From: Endomicrobium sp. | GTDB lineage: Bacteria > Elusimicrobiota > Endomicrobiia > Endomicrobiales > Endomicrobiaceae | Direction: 5' to 3' | Assembly (NCBI GenBank): GCA_031290055.1 | Contig: JAITOH010000004.1 | Span: forward strand, 1 to 9,161 | Length of the DNA stretch: 9,161 bases | In this document: positions 6,367 through 9,161 of the stretch, piece after piece | Numbering within the stretch: the first letter of the stretch is position 1 | Layout: each line of letters begins with the position of its first letter | Program-made: the position numbers and the translations under genes | The notes under the pieces: model-generated | Told to the model about the DNA's origin: nothing | The model's input: the letters and a program-made list of their open reading frames with translations, nothing else | The model's database searches: none

Positions 6367-7398
6367 TCAATAACCAAGTTGGCCACAGGCAGCACAAATA
6401 TCTGCTCCCTTTGTTTGCCTTACGTTAACTATAATTCTGCTAAGTTTTAATATATTTCTAAACTTTTGTACTGATGCTACCGTAGGTGTTTTGAACTCTA
6501 CATTTACCAGATGATTAAAAGGTATTAGATTAACTTGAACATTAGAATTTATAAGATCACATTGTTTTAAAAATCTTGTGAGTTTATGTGCGTCAGTAAC
6601 GGAATCATTTATTTTTTTTATTAGAAGATATTCTATTGTAAGTCGCGAATTTGTTCTTTTAATATAATATTTCCCTGAATTCAAAATATCTCTTATGCCA
6701 AAGCTAAAATTATTTCCTATAATTTTTTTTTGACGTTTTTCATCAATAAGATTTAAAGAAATGGCAAGACGTATGCCCAAATTACTATCAGCAAGTTTTT
6801 TTATGGCCGGAACAATACCTACAGTTGAAACTGTTATATGTCGCTTACTCATTCCAAATTTTTTGTTCGATAAAAGGGAACTTAAAACAGAAAAAACATT
6901 ATTAAAATTTAGCATAGGTTCACCCATGCCCATAAACAAAACTCTTGAAGTTTTTTCAAGAGTATCGTTTTCAATTTGCAAGAGCTGTTCTATTATCTCC
7001 CCTTTACTTAAGTTTCTTACAAATTTAACTTTTCCAGAAGAACAAAAAACACATTTTACTGGGCAACCTATTTGTGACGAAACACACACAGAATTCTTAT
7101 CGTTTTTAGGGATAAGTACAGCAAAAAATATTTTTTTATCAACGGCTTGAAAAGTATATCTAGTTGTACCATCAATTGTAGATTTTTCTTTTTTTAATAT
7201 TTTCAATGTTCTTAGTTTAAATTTATCATCAAGATTTTCCCTTAGTTTTTTAGGTAGGTTTGTAAATTCTCCAAAAGAAATAGCTTTCTTAGAATAAATC
7301 CATTCAATAATTTGATTTATTCTATACTCCTCTTTGACTATAGACTTTAGAAGAGTTTTAAATTGTTCGCTAGCTAGATCTAAAATGTATTTTTTCAT
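6367..7398 (-). CDS. rlmN: Dual-specificity 23S rRNA A2503 / tRNA A37 C2-methyltransferase RlmN
   Basis: RlmN is a radical SAM enzyme that methylates C2 of A2503 in 23S rRNA and of A37 in some tRNAs, supporting translational accuracy. The protein is 343 residues, typical for the family. The radical SAM cluster motif CxxxCxxC is GCPVKCVFC (Cys112, Cys116, Cys119). Cys105 in CVSSQIGC matches E. coli Cys118, and Cys338 in AACGQLGY matches the methyl-carrying Cys355. GMGEP (157-161) and HITVSTVGIVPAI are also typical. The ACGQL ending and overall fit favour RlmN over the resistance enzyme Cfr. ATG 7398 is the natural start (MKKYILDL), although no clear ribosome-binding site precedes it. It heads the rlmN-nusB-ligA group, after a 206-bp spacer from pgi. 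An upstream promoter is likely, but no convincing -35/-10 pair stands out. Confidence 0.96.
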   Translation of the reverse strand: MKKYILDLASEQFKTLLKSIVKEEYRINQIIEWIYSKKAISFGEFTNLPKKLRENLDDKFKLRTLKILKKEKSTIDGTTRYTFQAVDKKIFFAVLIPKNDKNSVCVSSQIGCPVKCVFCSSGKVKFVRNLSKGEIIEQLLQIENDTLEKTSRVLFMGMGEPMLNFNNVFSVLSSLLSNKKFGMSKRHITVSTVGIVPAIKKLADSNLGIRLAISLNLIDEKRQKKIIGNNFSFGIRDILNSGKYYIKRTNSRLTIEYLLIKKINDSVTDAHKLTRFLKQCDLINSNVQVNLIPFNHLVNVEFKTPTVASVQKFRNILKLSRIIVNVRQTKGADICAACGQLGY

Positions 7399-7555
7399 AA
7401 TTTTTATATGTATTCTAAGTAAAATCCCGATAATCTAATCTATTTTTGAAATAAATGAACAATAATATACCTTTAGATTATTACCTCTTAGTGCCAATTT
7501 TTTTATAACCTTACCTTAAAATTTTGTGTATTTAAATATTTTAAGTACTAAACTT

Positions 7556-7580
7556 ATTATAACTTTTATTAAGTTATAAT
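7556..7580 (-). terminator. AT-rich inverted repeat after pgi; possible weak terminator
   Basis: Arms ATTATAACTT and AAGTTATAAT (10 bp, perfect) flank a 5-nt loop, about 24 bp past the pgi stop codon. The place suits a transcript-end hairpin, but there is only one G-C pair and no U-tract on the minus strand. Similar short repeats occur by chance in DNA this AT-rich. Confidence 0.25.
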
Positions 7581-7604
7581 GGTGTAAATTTAAAAATTAT
7601 TTGT

Positions 7605-9161
7605 TTAGTAGGCTAATTTTTTATTTGAATTAAAAATTTTTATCAAATTTTTTGTTGAGTTATCGTGTTTATTATCTGCTTGTTCTTTAAGCTCAGGTAA
7701 TATAACGTTTGCTAAAATTTTTCCAAGTTCAACTCCCCATTGATCAAAACTGTTAATACGCCATATAATTCCTTGAGTAAATATTTTATGTTCGTATAAA
7801 GCAATTAACGCTCCAAGAGTTTTTGGTGTAAGTTTGTCAATTAATATGCTATTTGTAGGTTTGTTGCCTTCAAATATTTTATGTGGAACAAGAGCTTCTG
7901 TATCTGCAGTGAGAAAATTTGATTTTGTTAAATTCCCAATAACTTCGCTTTTACCAAGACCAATAGCTAGTGCTTCTGTCTGGGCAAAATAGTTTGCCAT
8001 AAGTTTCTCATGATGATCACCAATTTCTCTAGGAGGTATTATAAACCCTATAAAATCACAAGGAATAAATTTTGTTCCCTGGTGAAGCAGTTGATAAAAA
8101 GAATGTTGGCCATTTGTGCCAACATCCCCCCAAATTATCGGACCAGTTTCATAATCCACCCTATCGCCTTCAAAGTTTATAGTTTTGCCGTTGCTTTCCA
8201 TATCTGCTTGTTGTAGATAGGATGGAAATTTGTGTAAATACTGACTATAAGGTAAAACAGCATGACTTGAGGATCCAAAGAAATTATTGTACCAAAAACC
8301 TAAAACTGCCATGATTACTGGTATATTTTTTTCATGAGGAGTATTTAGAAAATGTTGATCTATATAACTAGCACCGTTCAAAAATTCAAGAAACTTATCA
8401 AAACCTAAGTAACAAGCAATTGGTAAGCCTACTGCTGACCATAATGAATATCTGCCTCCAACAAAATCCCAAAATTCAAACGTATTTTTTTCGTCAATCC
8501 CAAATTCTACAACTCTTTTTACATTAGCAGAAATTGCAATAAAGTGATTTATAATGGCTTTATCGTTTAGTCTATTGATAAACCAGTTTTTAGCAGTTGT
8601 GGCATTTGTGATTGTTTCTAGGGTTGTAAAAGTTTTTGAGGCAATTATAAAAAGAGAACTTTCAGGATTTATTTTTTTTAACACTTCATATATATCGGCT
8701 CCGTCAATATTGGAAACAAAATAAATATTTGGGCCATTGGCATAATGCCTTAACGCTTCACATACCATTCTAGGACCTAGATCTGATCCACCTATACCTA
8801 TATTTACAATGTTTGTAATTTTCTTACCTGTTGCTCCAAGCCATTTTCCATTTCTTAAATCATTACTAAAAATCTCTATTTTTTTAAGAACTGCCTTTAT
8901 TTTAGGCATAATATCTTCACCGTTAAAATAAACAGCTTTACTACTTCTGTTTCTTAATGCGGTATGTAAAACAGATCTTTTTTCAGTCCAGTTTATTTCT
9001 TCTCCCGAAAACATTCTTTTTGTGTATTCGTTTATTCTCGCAAATTTTACAAATTCCAACAAAAATTTAAAAGTTTCTGAAGTTATAATATTTTTTGAGT
9101 AGTCAAAAGTTAGTCCTAAATTATCGTCTCGCACAGAAAAAGTTTTGAATCTATTCTCGCT
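7605..9161 (-). CDS. pgi: Glucose-6-phosphate isomerase (5' end cut by window edge)
   Basis: PGI interconverts glucose-6-phosphate and fructose-6-phosphate in the cytosol, linking glycolysis, gluconeogenesis and sugar-phosphate branches. The frame stays open to the right edge, giving 518 residues. The segment before GTG 9134 (NRFKTFS) aligns with E. coli PGI (DRFSKFS), so GTG 9134 is not the start. Numbering from the first full codon in the window, the catalytic residues are Glu322 (ADMESNGK), His353 (TNGQHSFYQ) and Lys481 (FDQWGVELGK). All three are offset by exactly 33 from E. coli Glu355, His386 and Lys514, so about 33 N-terminal residues are missing and there are no net indels between these sites. 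NIGIGGSDLGP and the family signature VGGRYSLWSAVG are intact. It is the long, E. coli-type PGI. It is separated from rlmN by 206 bp. Identification is secure. Confidence 0.97.
   Translation of the reverse strand, partial: SENRFKTFSVRDDNLGLTFDYSKNIITSETFKFLLEFVKFARINEYTKRMFSGEEINWTEKRSVLHTALRNRSSKAVYFNGEDIMPKIKAVLKKIEIFSNDLRNGKWLGATGKKITNIVNIGIGGSDLGPRMVCEALRHYANGPNIYFVSNIDGADIYEVLKKINPESSLFIIASKTFTTLETITNATTAKNWFINRLNDKAIINHFIAISANVKRVVEFGIDEKNTFEFWDFVGGRYSLWSAVGLPIACYLGFDKFLEFLNGASYIDQHFLNTPHEKNIPVIMAVLGFWYNNFFGSSSHAVLPYSQYLHKFPSYLQQADMESNGKTINFEGDRVDYETGPIIWGDVGTNGQHSFYQLLHQGTKFIPCDFIGFIIPPREIGDHHEKLMANYFAQTEALAIGLGKSEVIGNLTKSNFLTADTEALVPHKIFEGNKPTNSILIDKLTPKTLGALIALYEHKIFTQGIIWRINSFDQWGVELGKILANVILPELKEQADNKHDNSTKNLIKIFNSNKKLAY

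Noticed and set aside
6761..7150. 129-codon plus-strand open frame opposite rlmN
   Set aside because: Antisense shadow of rlmN, whose catalytic motifs fall in the same region.
8103..8125. 8-bp inverted repeat (ATGTTGGC / GCCAACAT) inside pgi
   Set aside because: It lies in the codons of the highly conserved DVGTNGQH motif, so the bases are explained by protein constraint.
9132..9134. GTG as the start codon of pgi
   Set aside because: The frame stays open upstream to the window edge, and the upstream residues align with the PGI N-terminal region.

Overview
This is an AT-rich stretch (GC around 30% by eye). All six recognisable genes lie on the minus strand and all are bacterial housekeeping or metabolic genes. 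I see no phage, transposon, CRISPR, toxin-antitoxin or defence genes. Low GC, large non-coding gaps with what look like decayed reading frames, and mostly intact core genes suggest a host-restricted or slowly eroding anaerobic bacterium. An Endomicrobium-like (Elusimicrobiota) termite-gut symbiont would fit, but that is a guess from style and gene content, not a demonstrated assignment.

Layout in transcription order, right to left: pgi (phosphoglucose isomerase, 5' end beyond the right edge); a 206-bp spacer; rlmN (23S rRNA/tRNA adenine-C2 methyltransferase); nusB (transcription antitermination); ligA (NAD+-dependent DNA ligase), only about 16 bp after nusB or overlapping it, depending on the ligA start; a gap of about 800 bp that appears to be decayed coding DNA; a DUF362 protein with two 4Fe-4S motifs; a gap of about 540 bp; and purH (bifunctional purine biosynthesis enzyme, 3' end beyond the left edge).

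rlmN-nusB-ligA looks like one compact transcription unit for information processing. pgi, the ferredoxin-like gene and purH are more isolated. PGI links glucose-6-phosphate to glycolysis, and PurH makes IMP at the end of the purine pathway. All key catalytic residues that can be checked in PGI, LigA, RlmN and PurH are present, so these genes look functional despite the AT drift.

The most unusual structure is a perfect 18-bp inverted repeat with a 10-nt loop inside ligA, in a poorly conserved linker whose length is nevertheless normal. The 3.0-3.8 kb gap, with frameshifted peptide remnants, is the other region worth a search. I found no convincing new biological system. Three start sites were re-chosen using ribosome-binding sites and family alignment (DUF362 gene, nusB, ligA), and pgi was extended to the window edge.
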